A stretch of 64,000 nt of DNA from Actimicrobium sp. CCC2.4 (GCF_034347385.1 NZ_CP133777.1:4030001-4094000); one strand, 5' to 3'; shown: positions 1 to 10,442, numbered from the stretch's first letter. The notes: generated from the sequence alone by a model not told the origin. A program made the numbers and translations.

Positions 1-959
1 ACGAAAAGGGAACCAAAGGCCTTGGCTGTATGGCGACCAATAACTCGCTGATAAGCAGCCGATATCATATTTTCACGTTCTACCGACGATATAACGACCT
101 GCTCAATAACTTTGGCCAAATCAACATCCGAATTTGTGGGTGCATACCATACATCATTTTCAAAGTGCTCCCGCTGCCATTCACCATCAGATAATATAAG
201 TGATTTCTTTAATAGCGCACCCTCCAAGCTAGAACGAGCGGGGGGATCTAAACTTATCTCTACCATTAAATTACAATTAGCTATCATTGAACGTAAAAGT
301 ACGCTACAGGGCTGTATAAATGGAAAAAATACAATCCCGGCATGAGCTTCTTTTGTACATTGAAGATAGTATTCGTAATCTCTCATTCCTCCAACAAAGA
401 CCCCATTCATATTTAATTTATTAAGCGCTCGAATGACTTGAAGTTGATTTTTTATTGGCTCTATTAACCCCATACATAACACGAAATCTGAAACATCGGA
501 AATCGTACAAAATACATCTAGATCAACTGGTGATAAAAATCTATCAGAGATGCCTGCAAATAAAACTCTAATTTTATTATCTTGAATCGGTATGTATTGA
601 ATAAAATTATTTAGTTCGGATTGCGATTTAAAAATAATGATATTCGCATTATTACAAAATTCAGTTATTCTTGTAATTTCTAGATTTGAGGGCGACTCAT
701 TCCACCAAACGTTAGGAAATAAAACCACTTTTTTATGTTTTATTAAAGCCTCTTGTACAATAGCCCATCCGTCAGGATGTACAGAAAAATGAATAATTCC
801 GTCATAGTAATTTAATGGGCGACTACCAACTCCATAAATATCAGCTTTAACACCGTGCTCATTTAGTATCTCGGAAATCTGGACTTGCTCTGATTCACCA
901 CCACCGCTTGTAGTGAACGCAGTACTATATGTCGTCAATAAAAATTTAAGATCCGTCAT
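1..959 (-). CDS. Glycosyltransferase-like protein, 3' end cut by window edge
   Basis: This open frame runs from an ATG at 959 to the left edge without a stop, giving 319 codons. Its ATG overlaps the stop of the upstream gene in an ATGA, so the two are probably translationally coupled. The N-terminus reads like a GT-B glycosyltransferase: a short beta strand (LKFLLTTYST) is followed by a Gly-rich donor loop (SGGGE). It is the last visible gene of the polysaccharide operon. The sequence is AT-rich like its neighbour. The C-terminal donor-binding half is only partly visible and I do not see a clear E-x7-E motif, so the family assignment rests on context and the N-terminal pattern. Confidence 0.7.
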   Translation of the reverse strand, partial: MTDLKFLLTTYSTAFTTSGGGESEQVQISEILNEHGVKADIYGVGSRPLNYYDGIIHFSVHPDGWAIVQEALIKHKKVVLFPNVWWNESPSNLEITRITEFCNNANIIIFKSQSELNNFIQYIPIQDNKIRVLFAGISDRFLSPVDLDVFCTISDVSDFVLCMGLIEPIKNQLQVIRALNKLNMNGVFVGGMRDYEYYLQCTKEAHAGIVFFPFIQPCSVLLRSMIANCNLMVEISLDPPARSSLEGALLKKSLILSDGEWQREHFENDVWYAPTNSDVDLAKVIEQVVISSVERENMISAAYQRVIGRHTAKAFGSLF

Positions 960-2002
960 TGAATATGTCTGCCGTCTATAAAAAGAATATCAGCCCAAAT
1001 TCCATCATTTGATCGCTCTAAGAATAATTGGCCTTTTTTTGTGTACAAGTCTGGCCTCGGGCTATTCAAACGTTCAAGCAACACTTCAACCCAGCGACTT
1101 AAATCATCATCAAATCGCATTACGTCATTCGACAAACAAATTTCTTCTGCTGCGGTTCCTCCTCGAACGACGACGCTGGTACCAAAATGCATTGCCTCCA
1201 AAACCGGTACGCAGTAGCCTTCATGTCTACTCATTACGATTAATGCATCTGAATTTTCATAACAATAAAATAAATCGATATCGTCCAAAGTTCCATTGAA
1301 TTCAATAGTGTCGAGAATATTAAGATTACGTGCAAAATTAATTAAATATTTGACATATTCATAATTTGGCATGGATCCAACGACGGAAAGTGTTGCAGGA
1401 AATTGCAATTTTCGAAGCATTGACACGAGACTAATTCCATCTTCAATACACTTATGAGGAACAACTCTCCCAACCATTAATAGCCGTTTGGCAGAGGAAT
1501 CAGAACCACGAATCACCGGTTTATGCTGAAATATTGGCATATCATAAAATACAGGTGGGATAACTGAAACAAAAGAACCATTAATAAATCCGGATAAATA
1601 GTTTTTTGAACTTAGTGAGTTGGCAACTACAACATCAAATCCACACAATTTCGGCAACTGATCAATAGACCGTTGACATAATTCTGCAGTAACAGGATCA
1701 ATATCTTGCAGCAGCGCTGGCTGGGTCACCCCGTGGAAATAGCATATTTTTCGACAATTAATTTGCAGTAGTCTGTCTAAAAATGGATCCAATATGGAAT
1801 AACTAACTACTAAAATATCGTCACTTCGGATGTCTTTGAAAATATTTTCCACCGGCCGAATATCATGATTTCCAACCGTAAAACGCTGCGCATAAATTTC
1901 GGCATCGTATCCTAAACGCCTGACGCATCGAGCAATACCCAAACAATGATTGCCAACTGCATCGCCTGAAAAAATATCGGGAGCGCATATGAATATCGTC
2001 AT
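956..2002 (-). CDS. GT4-family glycosyltransferase
   Basis: A 348-residue GT-B glycosyltransferase expected to add a sugar from a nucleotide donor to the growing polysaccharide at the cytoplasmic face. The C-terminal half carries the GT4 signature: a strand and loop at LLMVGRVVPHK (about 174-184) and the E-x7-E donor-binding motif, Glu261 to Glu269 in EGYCVPVLE. The start overlaps the stop of the upstream gene by 4 bp (1999-2002) and its own stop overlaps the next start by 4 bp, so it sits inside a coupled operon. Donor and acceptor cannot be read from sequence. Confidence 0.85.
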   Translation of the reverse strand: MTIFICAPDIFSGDAVGNHCLGIARCVRRLGYDAEIYAQRFTVGNHDIRPVENIFKDIRSDDILVVSYSILDPFLDRLLQINCRKICYFHGVTQPALLQDIDPVTAELCQRSIDQLPKLCGFDVVVANSLSSKNYLSGFINGSFVSVIPPVFYDMPIFQHKPVIRGSDSSAKRLLMVGRVVPHKCIEDGISLVSMLRKLQFPATLSVVGSMPNYEYVKYLINFARNLNILDTIEFNGTLDDIDLFYCYENSDALIVMSRHEGYCVPVLEAMHFGTSVVVRGGTAAEEICLSNDVMRFDDDLSRWVEVLLERLNSPRPDLYTKKGQLFLERSNDGIWADILFIDGRHIQ

Positions 2003-4959
2003 TGTAACGAGCCCATGATGCCAATTTCTCGTAACCTCGCTGAATAAGCTGCTGCTACGGTAGAAATGGAATAATCACTAATAATTCGTTGCTGACCGGC
2101 GTAAGCCGTTCGCTCTCTTAAGGTGACATTTTCAAAAACCAAACTAATTTTCTCGGCAGCGACATAGACGTCAGGATCGCACCAGTATTGTCCCTCATGA
2201 AACAAATATTCACCAGGTTGCAAGGGTACAAGAACACCATCCACCAAAAATGAAGTTTCCGATTCGCAATAATCGATGTTGCCAGAAAAGTTAGTTACGA
2301 TAACTGGCTGTCCAATTAGCATCGCTTCAGCAATAACACGTCCAAATCCCTCGCTACGGTGCAGCGATATATAACAGTCACAAGAAGCCATTAAATTAAT
2401 CGCATCTTGCCGAGGTAGTAATTCTGTAAGTATGCTTATACGCTTGTCCGCTTTGGCAATAGCTACGATCTTCTGCCAGATGGGATCGGACTCGACAATG
2501 TTCATCGCTTTTACTACAAGACCTACCGGAGCATCTTTTTTCGAAAATGCGAGTTGAAAAGCCTGAATTCCTGCTAGCGGATTTTTTCTAGATAGCCAGG
2601 ACTTGCCATCAAACAAAATATAAAACAGGAAGTGATCTTCATGAAGACCAAAGCGTTTTCTTGTATTTTCTGTTACGACAGGCAATGAAACTGCCATCGG
2701 CATTTTGAATACCGGAGTGTCTGAATTACGGGAAAATGCTGATCTCACATAGTCGCTTTGCGCCCAGATTTCGTCAACGAATTGCCGTACCCGACTAAAG
2801 GGAGCTGGCCAATGCGGTAACTCCCAAGGCCATGCACCGATTTTATAAACTGCGGAATCGATCAGATGAATACCACCTTCAAGAGGAAGCCGCATCATCT
2901 CGGTTGGAGGTAGGCAAAAAAGAGTGACTGGATATTTAATTACGTCCGTAATCAAATGATTCATCGAGTTATCAACTCGTTGCGGCCCATTGATAGGTGC
3001 ATTAATCAATGCACATGGAATTGAAGCCAGTTCCAAGGCTTGGGCGGCCATGCGTGCATCTTCACCAAGACCAAGTACACCTTGAGGGAATCCGACAATA
3101 TTTACCCCAGGTAGCGTTGTATTTCTCCTAACTACCTTAGCTATATACGAACTTGTCCCGTGATTTTGAGAAGCATGCTCTATTTCAAAACATGAAAATA
3201 ACGGGTACTCCATTTTTCCATGCAAATTCCACCAGGAAATCAACTGGATTGAGGAGTCGTGGCTGACCAAGTCTATTGTTGACTGTAGATCGGGCCTATC
3301 TCTCCATATCAGAAAAATGAATAACGGAAGCGACTTCTGCTCACCTGAAATTTCCCAAATATAAGGAGTGCATAGTGTTTTAAGTAGCGAATCAACCGAC
3401 CATTGGACCCTGACATAGGTCCCTTGTCCATGAATCGTCCACCATTCCAATAATGCAAGCACACCATTAAGACAAGTTAAATCAAATGCTTTTTGCAGAT
3501 CTGATCGACTATCAACGATGGTAAGAAGAAATCGAGGTACAGGCAATACGCAATGACTCCCCGTTTCACTATTATCCAAAAGATAATCTGTCCATCCACT
3601 CTTTTTATCTAATTCATTCCCAGTTGGGCTGCAAAGCCAAAAGATTAAACCTACGGCACAGTGTTTTGATAACTCGGAAGATTCGATTTTATTCAAAAAT
3701 TCGACATCCTGCGATCGCAGCTTCCAAAACAATGCTGGATATTGCGTCGCTCCCAAAGACTTCCACCAGAAATACAAGTCCAAACGCCCGTAGGGCGATT
3801 GAATATCAAATTTAACGGTCTCAGGACGAGTTCGTACTAGATATTTAAATCTACGGGGTACTGCAAATAATGTGGATTCAGAATCAGTCTCATAGGAGTG
3901 CAGCCATGCTTGTGCTGACCATCTAATTTTTTTGTAAGCTAATTGACCGTGCTGATCCCACCAGTCAAGCAAACCTGTCCAGCCGTCATAGGAAGAAATG
4001 TCGAAAATTTCACGCAGATCTGATCTATTTTTATAGAGCAATAAAATAAATCGCGGAACAGGAAATTCCAAGCTGTCTTGAATGTCGGCCTGCTCTGTCA
4101 AGAAGCTCAATAGGCATGCATTATCCAAAAAGAAATCTTTTCCGCAACTTCTTAACCAAAACTCAATAGATTTGGAGTGCAGACTGTAAAAATCTTCATA
4201 GTTTACATTTTTAAGATATGCTTGATCTTGAGATCGAGGGTCCCAATATAAATCTGGATATTCCTTGTATCCCAGACTGCACCACCAAATATAAATTCCT
4301 AGTCGATCTTCAATGCAATTACATTCGAATTCACTTGGATTTAATCGATACTTCAACAATAATCTGATACCCAGAGGAACTGCAAATAACATTTCGCTTG
4401 ATATTCCAGTAACGGTTTTTAGCCAATCGCTCGCCGACCAGAAAATTCTTGTGTAAGTATTTTTACCATGCTTGTCCCACCAAGTTATCAGACCCAAGCG
4501 GCCTTCGAACGTACTTTGATCAAACGATAGTTCAAGATCTGTACGCGCCCGAAGAATTAACAATAAAAACTGCGGGATTGGAAATTCGGGAAGAGTTTTA
4601 AAATTTACCGGTGCCATCAGACAATCCATCAGCCCGGGATTATTGGCTAGCAATCCTTCAACGTTACTTCTTAACCATAATTCAATACTGCTGGAATGCA
4701 AACTAGTCAGTTCATAAGGCGTACTGTTATCTATATATGCTTTATCTTGAGAGCGTAATTTCCATGTGAAGTCTGGATATTCCTTATACCCGAACGCGGA
4801 CCACCAGAAATACAATGTCAAGCGCTCGTCAAGCGTAGCATAGCCGTAGCTCTTTAAGTCCTGCCGAAATTTGAGTAGAAAATAAATACCATTTGGCAAA
4901 GCGAATAACTTTTCAGGGGATGGATGCTCCTGAATTAGTAGCCACGTAGAGCGAGCCAT
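1999..4959 (-). CDS. Giant glycosyltransferase: tandem Trp-Trp repeat region fused to GT4 domain
   Basis: 986 residues in two parts. Residues about 15-600 contain seven half-repeats, each with a PxPxxLL-type start, an R-x-DL segment, a Trp-Trp pair followed by G and Y, and a closing W. The Trp-Trp pairs fall at 52, 160, 225, 333, 398, 506 and 576, so spacings alternate 108/65/108/65/108/70. This means three tandem units of 173 residues plus a half. Residues about 618-986 are a GT4 glycosyltransferase domain with E-x7-E at Glu870 and Glu878. I do not recognise the repeat family; it may bind the glycan or act as a second catalytic or scaffold module. It starts 3 bp after the upstream gene and overlaps the next by ATGA. 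Confidence 0.85.
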   Translation of the reverse strand: MARSTWLLIQEHPSPEKLFALPNGIYFLLKFRQDLKSYGYATLDERLTLYFWWSAFGYKEYPDFTWKLRSQDKAYIDNSTPYELTSLHSSSIELWLRSNVEGLLANNPGLMDCLMAPVNFKTLPEFPIPQFLLLILRARTDLELSFDQSTFEGRLGLITWWDKHGKNTYTRIFWSASDWLKTVTGISSEMLFAVPLGIRLLLKYRLNPSEFECNCIEDRLGIYIWWCSLGYKEYPDLYWDPRSQDQAYLKNVNYEDFYSLHSKSIEFWLRSCGKDFFLDNACLLSFLTEQADIQDSLEFPVPRFILLLYKNRSDLREIFDISSYDGWTGLLDWWDQHGQLAYKKIRWSAQAWLHSYETDSESTLFAVPRRFKYLVRTRPETVKFDIQSPYGRLDLYFWWKSLGATQYPALFWKLRSQDVEFLNKIESSELSKHCAVGLIFWLCSPTGNELDKKSGWTDYLLDNSETGSHCVLPVPRFLLTIVDSRSDLQKAFDLTCLNGVLALLEWWTIHGQGTYVRVQWSVDSLLKTLCTPYIWEISGEQKSLPLFIFLIWRDRPDLQSTIDLVSHDSSIQLISWWNLHGKMEYPLFSCFEIEHASQNHGTSSYIAKVVRRNTTLPGVNIVGFPQGVLGLGEDARMAAQALELASIPCALINAPINGPQRVDNSMNHLITDVIKYPVTLFCLPPTEMMRLPLEGGIHLIDSAVYKIGAWPWELPHWPAPFSRVRQFVDEIWAQSDYVRSAFSRNSDTPVFKMPMAVSLPVVTENTRKRFGLHEDHFLFYILFDGKSWLSRKNPLAGIQAFQLAFSKKDAPVGLVVKAMNIVESDPIWQKIVAIAKADKRISILTELLPRQDAINLMASCDCYISLHRSEGFGRVIAEAMLIGQPVIVTNFSGNIDYCESETSFLVDGVLVPLQPGEYLFHEGQYWCDPDVYVAAEKISLVFENVTLRERTAYAGQQRIISDYSISTVAAAYSARLREIGIMGSLQ

Positions 4960-4962
4960 CGC

Positions 4963-7140
4963 TTATTTCACCATAATATTTTCGACTCTTGGAGGCCATG
5001 CATAAGCAAAATCCTCACTTTCAAGAGTCAAATTCGGAGAATAACAAGGATCGCGCAATAAACTTTCTCCCCATCTGGATTTAATATAATCCACCTCGGA
5101 ATTGAATCGAGATATTTTTTCGGGCGTATCTTCATACCCGCGAGTGGCAGATTCATGATGATAAAGCTCGGCATAAGGCGTCCAGATATTTCTGTACCCC
5201 TGATTTTTTACCCTGAGACAAAAATCTACATCATTGAACGCAATCTGTAATTTCTCATCGAGGCCACCAACATCCTTGAAGATAGTTTGACGTACGACCA
5301 GGCAAGCGGCCGTTACTGCACTCATTGAACTTCTAAGCACCGCACGGGCAAAATAGCCTGGGCTAGAACCGGGAAAACGTTTATGTGAGTGCCCCGCAAC
5401 GCCACCGACACCGATGATGACACCGCCATGCTGCAATCCGCCATCCGGATAAAGCAACTTGGCCCCGACACAGCCAACATTGGGCTGGATCGCGAGTGAA
5501 ACCATCTCGCTTAGCCAGTTATCATTGATCACTTCAATATCATTATTCATCAGGCAAACAAAATCAGCCTGACTTGCAAGTGCAATTCGATTATTTAAGG
5601 CAGAGTAATTAAATGGCAATTCATCACGAACTACTCTTATTCTGGAGTCGCTTTTAATTTCATCAAACAATTCGAATGTCGCTTCTTCTACCGATCCGTT
5701 ATCGATAATAGTAATCGAATAATTTTTGTAATCGGTCTTTTCAACAATCGATTCGATGCATTGACGTACTAATTTAGCCGCATCTCGCGTCGGGATAATG
5801 ATTTCGACCGATGGCAATATCGCTGGCAAGGCGTAACAAACCTGGTTAAAACCGTTTTGGGATGGCGCTTGCCTGACTGTCCCGACGACACCTTTTCTGT
5901 CGAGATGCTCGGCAATAGCGCGTAAGGCTGAAACTTGCGCGTACGGCTTGGATTCATGGCTGGCAGAAGTGCTAAGTGCATGCAGACGCCAGTGGTACAA
6001 CACGCGAGGGATGTGCTTTATCTTCGCCTCGCCAGCGTGATCGAGGACGCGAAGTGCCAGATCGTAATCCTGGGCACCTTCGAAACCCTCCCTGAAACTA
6101 CCTATGCTTCGCATTACTTCGGCGTTATAGACGCCAAAGTGACAAATCATGTTTTGGCCCAGCATCAAGTCATAATTAAACGAGCATTTGAAATAGGGAT
6201 CCGACCGCGAACCATCTTCGGCTATCTTGTCCTCGTCAGTATAAATTAAAGCCACATCCGGATTTTTATTAATTACTTCAGCAACACAATATAAAGCCAA
6301 CGGATGCAAGACGTCATCATGGTCTAACAGGGCGATATACGATCCTGTAGCCAATTCCAGGGCAGAATTGGATGCCGCGCTAATATGGCCATTTTCGCTT
6401 CTGAAAACCACCTTGATTCTCGGATCACTTTTCTCGTAGGCGATCAGTTTTTCTTTTAATTCCGTATCTGTGGAAAAATCATCTGCTATGCAAAGCTCCC
6501 AGTTTCCGTAAATTTGGTTTTTTACGGATTCAATTGCTTCCTTTAGATATTTTCCCGGTGTATTGTACGTAGGCATCAAGATGCTAATCAGTGGATCACT
6601 CTCTGATTTCTCCGATAATTGACGTATTTTCAGGATTTCATCGCGTCTCGGTTCATGTGCCGTTATCCACGCCTGATAAGAGCGACTATTTGCCAGGCTA
6701 TTTGTCGTTACCGCCACATTTTTCTTGAACAGCTTTTTATTTATTTTCTTGAGTGTTGATATATAAAAACTGTCTTTGGCTGGCAGCAACTTAATTTTCA
6801 TGTCCAGAATTGAAAAAAAACCTTTGTGCGACAACGGGTCGAATCTCAAGCCCTTTAAATTAGCCGGAAATACAATTTCCTGGCTAACAATGCCATTTTC
6901 AAATAATTCAAGTGTGATGGCTGATGATTCGGTAAGACCTTCTCCAGAATCTGGATAAATTTTTATTGGTGAAATTATGGGATCTCTGGATAATACCCTA
7001 AAATTAATTTCTACCCTGCGTCCTGCCAGCCTCTGCCATTCTTGAAATTCAAACTGCGGATCACCATTTGTCGCTTCCCATTGATAAGCCTGGTCAGATG
7101 ACTTTACAACATTTCCCAAAGGGAGAATCTTTACATTCAT
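4963..7140 (-). CDS. Tandem GT2 glycosyltransferase (two GT-A domains)
   Basis: 725 residues. After about 140 residues of unassigned beta-rich sequence come two GT2 domains. The first starts near 184 (ISILMPTYNTP) and has the metal-binding acidic cluster LLDHDD at 271-276. The second starts near 445 (VEIIIPTRD) and carries MNND further on, like rhamnosyltransferases of the WbbL type. Such two-domain enzymes usually add two sugars in sequence or alternate linkages. With rfbBDAC upstream, dTDP-rhamnose is a reasonable donor for one domain, but this is inference. It shares a 4-bp overlap with the gene at 7137-8123. Confidence 0.87.
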   Translation of the reverse strand: MNVKILPLGNVVKSSDQAYQWEATNGDPQFEFQEWQRLAGRRVEINFRVLSRDPIISPIKIYPDSGEGLTESSAITLELFENGIVSQEIVFPANLKGLRFDPLSHKGFFSILDMKIKLLPAKDSFYISTLKKINKKLFKKNVAVTTNSLANSRSYQAWITAHEPRRDEILKIRQLSEKSESDPLISILMPTYNTPGKYLKEAIESVKNQIYGNWELCIADDFSTDTELKEKLIAYEKSDPRIKVVFRSENGHISAASNSALELATGSYIALLDHDDVLHPLALYCVAEVINKNPDVALIYTDEDKIAEDGSRSDPYFKCSFNYDLMLGQNMICHFGVYNAEVMRSIGSFREGFEGAQDYDLALRVLDHAGEAKIKHIPRVLYHWRLHALSTSASHESKPYAQVSALRAIAEHLDRKGVVGTVRQAPSQNGFNQVCYALPAILPSVEIIIPTRDAAKLVRQCIESIVEKTDYKNYSITIIDNGSVEEATFELFDEIKSDSRIRVVRDELPFNYSALNNRIALASQADFVCLMNNDIEVINDNWLSEMVSLAIQPNVGCVGAKLLYPDGGLQHGGVIIGVGGVAGHSHKRFPGSSPGYFARAVLRSSMSAVTAACLVVRQTIFKDVGGLDEKLQIAFNDVDFCLRVKNQGYRNIWTPYAELYHHESATRGYEDTPEKISRFNSEVDYIKSRWGESLLRDPCYSPNLTLESEDFAYAWPPRVENIMVK

Positions 7141-8123
7141 TTTTTAATCCGTGATCGATAAATATTTTTCAAGGGCTGAGTAACTGAATTCCAGTTTAAA
7201 AAATCAGGATTTTTTGCTGGAGTAACGAGCCTGTCTGGCATTTCCCTTACTTCAATAATTTCAATTATCGCCTTCACAATACTGGCATCATCATCAGGAT
7301 CGACATAATTTACATTATCAAAAAAGTATTCTTTGGCGGAGCCAATTGCGGTAACGGCGATGGAGCACCCCGATGCATAGGCCTCCAGTGCGGCCAATCC
7401 CGGTGTTTCCAGCGTACTTGGCAAACAGAATAACTCACATGCGCTGTATGCCGAGCGCAGCAGCGGTGAATAATGATCGATCGGACCGACGTAGATTACC
7501 TGGCCGCCACCTACCGCGATGCATTGGTCTGCATACGCAACATCGCGCTTGTGACCGATTAGTACGAGCTTCATATCCGGAAAATGTTTCATTGCCCGAA
7601 TCAACGCCAGCTGATTTTTTCTTGGTTCGATATTTCCTACGTTCAGAACAAATTTTTCCTGTATATCGAAATTATTCCTGAACAATTCAGGAGGAACTGT
7701 TTGAAAAAAAATATCGTCAACGCCGTTATAGACAGTTTCAAACTTATCCAGGGGCAAGCTCAGTACCCGGGATAGCATCTGCGACTCCAGGTCGGAATTG
7801 GTCACCACACAATCTGCCAGCTCCAGCTGGATTCGTATTTCATCCGCCGGATAGAGGTGTTTTGTTTCTTCCGTCATCCACAGACTCGACGACACGAACA
7901 ATGGCAGACCAAGTTGTTTTATGAACCGGCAAAAATGCGATGAACCACCGATACACGAAAAAAAATGCACTGCGTCATAGTCCATGAAGCAAGGATTCCA
8001 GGGATCGAACAGCGATACCTCGACACCATGCGATGACAGATGCTTTTTATAGGCAAGCAACTGAACCTCTCCGCCACCCGGCGTATGAAACGCCATCGGG
8101 TAAGTAGCAAATAATACTTTCAA
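7137..8123 (-). CDS. GT4-family glycosyltransferase
   Basis: 328 residues. The N-terminal acceptor half opens with MKVLFATYPMAFHTPGGGE, a typical GT4 Gly-rich loop. The donor half has FVLNVGNIEPRKN near 158-170 and the E-x7-E motif from Glu239 to Glu247 (ETPGLAALE), which contacts the nucleotide sugar. It is cytoplasmic and part of the polysaccharide assembly line. Both ends overlap neighbouring genes by ATGA, so expression is likely coupled. Confidence 0.87.
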   Translation of the reverse strand: MKVLFATYPMAFHTPGGGEVQLLAYKKHLSSHGVEVSLFDPWNPCFMDYDAVHFFSCIGGSSHFCRFIKQLGLPLFVSSSLWMTEETKHLYPADEIRIQLELADCVVTNSDLESQMLSRVLSLPLDKFETVYNGVDDIFFQTVPPELFRNNFDIQEKFVLNVGNIEPRKNQLALIRAMKHFPDMKLVLIGHKRDVAYADQCIAVGGGQVIYVGPIDHYSPLLRSAYSACELFCLPSTLETPGLAALEAYASGCSIAVTAIGSAKEYFFDNVNYVDPDDDASIVKAIIEIIEVREMPDRLVTPAKNPDFLNWNSVTQPLKNIYRSRIKK

Positions 8124-9325
8124 TTACTTTTCCTCAAAATTGACAACATCGCGGTCATTCTTTGTCCCCACGTATTCACACCCACAAACTTGATTGCTTC
8201 CGCGGCGGTCAGTTTCCCGCGGATGATCTGTTTTTCAATGGCGGTCACAAATGAGTTCGCATCGCTCCCTACTTCAAGACCGGAGTGACACGTCTTGCTA
8301 AAATCCAGCGGCGTGGTGACTACGGGCAAGCCCGCCGCGAGGTATTCATAATATTTCATAGGGAACATTGATTTTGTGTAGTCATTCAACAGTGTTGGCA
8401 ATAAGCCGACTGCCATATGCGCCAGATATCGCGGTAAATCGTCGTAATCCTTGTAGCCCAAAAAATGTACGTTGGATCGCTGGCGTAGGGTTTTTATCGC
8501 CGTATTGTTCTGGCCTTCGCGCTCTTCTCCGATAAATATCCATTGCCAGTCGGGCCTCAATCGAGTCGCCTCATTGATCAGCTCGAAATCAACTTTAAAA
8601 TCCGACAGAACGCCGTGATAGACGATACGAGGTTCGGCAACATGCGTCAGGTCCAACGGTATTTCTGTTTTATTCAGCGCGCTATTGAAGTGCACAAAAT
8701 CAACTACATTCGGGTGGTAATACGTATTGCTGTTATGCGGTGCGCACTTCAATCTTAACGATTCGGAAGTTGTGAAAACGGCATCACATCGGTTCAATAG
8801 CAACAACTCTTCACGGTTAAATGCCTGCGCATCCACTCCTGGCACAGCGGCTAGGTCGTCGACGCAGTGATACGCCAATTTCCCGGTCTCCAGGCTATCA
8901 ATCGCACCAAGCATGAACGGGTGATAGGTCCATACCAGCGGTTGCACGCTATGTTTATTTTTCAGGAACCGCGCAATCGTGGACCTGAGCAAGGCCTGAT
9001 TAAACAGGCGAACCACGGGAACATGGTGCTTGCCAGGGAACATTAATGGCGGCAACACCCACAGGTTCGGCTCCACTTCTTCTGGCCCGGCAATCAGGGT
9101 ATTGACTCCCCTGATCAGGCGGCGAAACAGTCGGTTCCAATCCCGACGACTGGACGCAGCGGGATTACGCAAACCAACACTTTCAACGTACAGTATTCGC
9201 CATCCCCTTTCAGCCATCCAGCGGGCAGTGTGCTGCTTGTTGGTCCAGTACGGCGTGTGCCAGTCTGCCGTTGAAAACAGGATGCAATCGCCAGGCGGCA
9301 CACAATCTTGCGCCTGATCATCCAT
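8120..9325 (-). CDS. Glycosyltransferase, TuaH-like GT-B protein
   Basis: A GT-B glycosyltransferase of about 401 residues, resembling the TuaH-like group: an N-terminal ILFSTADWHTPYWTNKQ segment, a central TYHPF motif, and a C-terminal YEYLAAGLPVVTTPL donor-site segment. An upstream in-frame start at 9385 exists, but the ATG at 9325 is preceded by GAGGAG at the right distance and cuts the overlap with wecB to 8 bp, so I chose it. Substrate unknown; it belongs to the same coupled series as its neighbours. Confidence 0.82.
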   Translation of the reverse strand: MDDQAQDCVPPGDCILFSTADWHTPYWTNKQHTARWMAERGWRILYVESVGLRNPAASSRRDWNRLFRRLIRGVNTLIAGPEEVEPNLWVLPPLMFPGKHHVPVVRLFNQALLRSTIARFLKNKHSVQPLVWTYHPFMLGAIDSLETGKLAYHCVDDLAAVPGVDAQAFNREELLLLNRCDAVFTTSESLRLKCAPHNSNTYYHPNVVDFVHFNSALNKTEIPLDLTHVAEPRIVYHGVLSDFKVDFELINEATRLRPDWQWIFIGEEREGQNNTAIKTLRQRSNVHFLGYKDYDDLPRYLAHMAVGLLPTLLNDYTKSMFPMKYYEYLAAGLPVVTTPLDFSKTCHSGLEVGSDANSFVTAIEKQIIRGKLTAAEAIKFVGVNTWGQRMTAMLSILRKSN

Positions 9326-10442
9326 GAAACTCCTCGAATTCCTCATCAAGCAGGCTGGAGACGATCCGCTGCGCTGCATGACCATCGCCGTACGGATTTG
9401 CCCTGTTTTTCAGATTGGCACCTTGCTCCGGATGATCCAGCCAATGTATGACCGCTTGCGCTATCCGATCAGGAGACTGTCCGGCTAGCGTGGCAAAGCC
9501 GGCATCGACGCCTTCCCGGCGCTCGGTATGCGTTCTCATGACAACCACCGGAACACCAAAATAGGGGGCTTCTTCCTGGATCCCGCCAGAGTCACTCACA
9601 ATTAATTGACTGCGACTGATCAGGTAGAGACTGGTCTGGTAGCTGACCGGCGCCAGCAACATCAGGTTAGGAATATTGCCCAGCAAGCGCAAAACAGGCT
9701 CTTGCACAGCCGGATTCAAGTGGACCGGGAACACCCACTGGTGATCGGGATAGCGGGCACACAAACCCTTGAGCATGCGGCAGATGCCGTCCAACATTTC
9801 GCCAAAATTTTCCCGGCGGTGACAGGTGATCAAGACGATGGGCCGGTCACCGGATAGCGTGCGAACGACATCCGGTATCGTCACGGCCAGTTGCTGCGGC
9901 GCCTTTTGAGATTGCACGATGGCATCGACGACGGTATTACCCGTGACGACAACATCCTTGCGTTGTATTCCCTCCGACAACAGGCAATCCCGTGCCAATC
10001 CGGTTGGTGCGAAATGCCGGGTAGCGATCCTTGTGAGCAAAGTTCGATTCGCTTCTTCAGGAAACGGATTAGCAAGATCCCCCGTTCTCAATCCCGCTTC
10101 GACATGGCCAATCCGAATGCCGTGATGAAAGGCGGCAAGGCCACAGCAAAAGGCGGTTGTCGTATCGCCCTGCACCAATATCCAGTCGGGCCGCTCCCGA
10201 ACCAATGCTTCATCCATCTGAAACAGGAGACGAGACGACAAGATATTCAACGACTGCCCCGGACTCATCGTATCGAGTGACATGGTCGGGCAAATCCCGA
10301 AAGCCTCCAATGCCTGCAGCAGCATTTCCCTGTGCTGGCCGGTCGAACAAATAACCAGGTCAACGCGGCCACGCAATGCTGCAATGACAGGTGCCAGCTT
10401 GATCACCTCCGGGCGCGTACCTAATGCAACCATCACCTTCAT
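9318..10442 (-). CDS. wecB: UDP-N-acetylglucosamine 2-epimerase (non-hydrolysing)
   Basis: 374 residues, the usual WecB/MnaA length. It interconverts UDP-GlcNAc and UDP-ManNAc in the cytosol, supplying a ManNAc-type donor. The N-terminus MKVMVALGTRPEVIKLAPV is diagnostic. Also visible are the HVEAGLRTGD segment with the conserved His-Glu, TCHRRENFG, and the SDSGGIQEE motif that binds the UDP moiety. It lies among glycosyltransferases and overlaps the upstream gene by 4 bp, so ManNAc or a derivative is likely a component of this polysaccharide. Confidence 0.95.
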   Translation of the reverse strand: MKVMVALGTRPEVIKLAPVIAALRGRVDLVICSTGQHREMLLQALEAFGICPTMSLDTMSPGQSLNILSSRLLFQMDEALVRERPDWILVQGDTTTAFCCGLAAFHHGIRIGHVEAGLRTGDLANPFPEEANRTLLTRIATRHFAPTGLARDCLLSEGIQRKDVVVTGNTVVDAIVQSQKAPQQLAVTIPDVVRTLSGDRPIVLITCHRRENFGEMLDGICRMLKGLCARYPDHQWVFPVHLNPAVQEPVLRLLGNIPNLMLLAPVSYQTSLYLISRSQLIVSDSGGIQEEAPYFGVPVVVMRTHTERREGVDAGFATLAGQSPDRIAQAVIHWLDHPEQGANLKNRANPYGDGHAAQRIVSSLLDEEFEEFHG

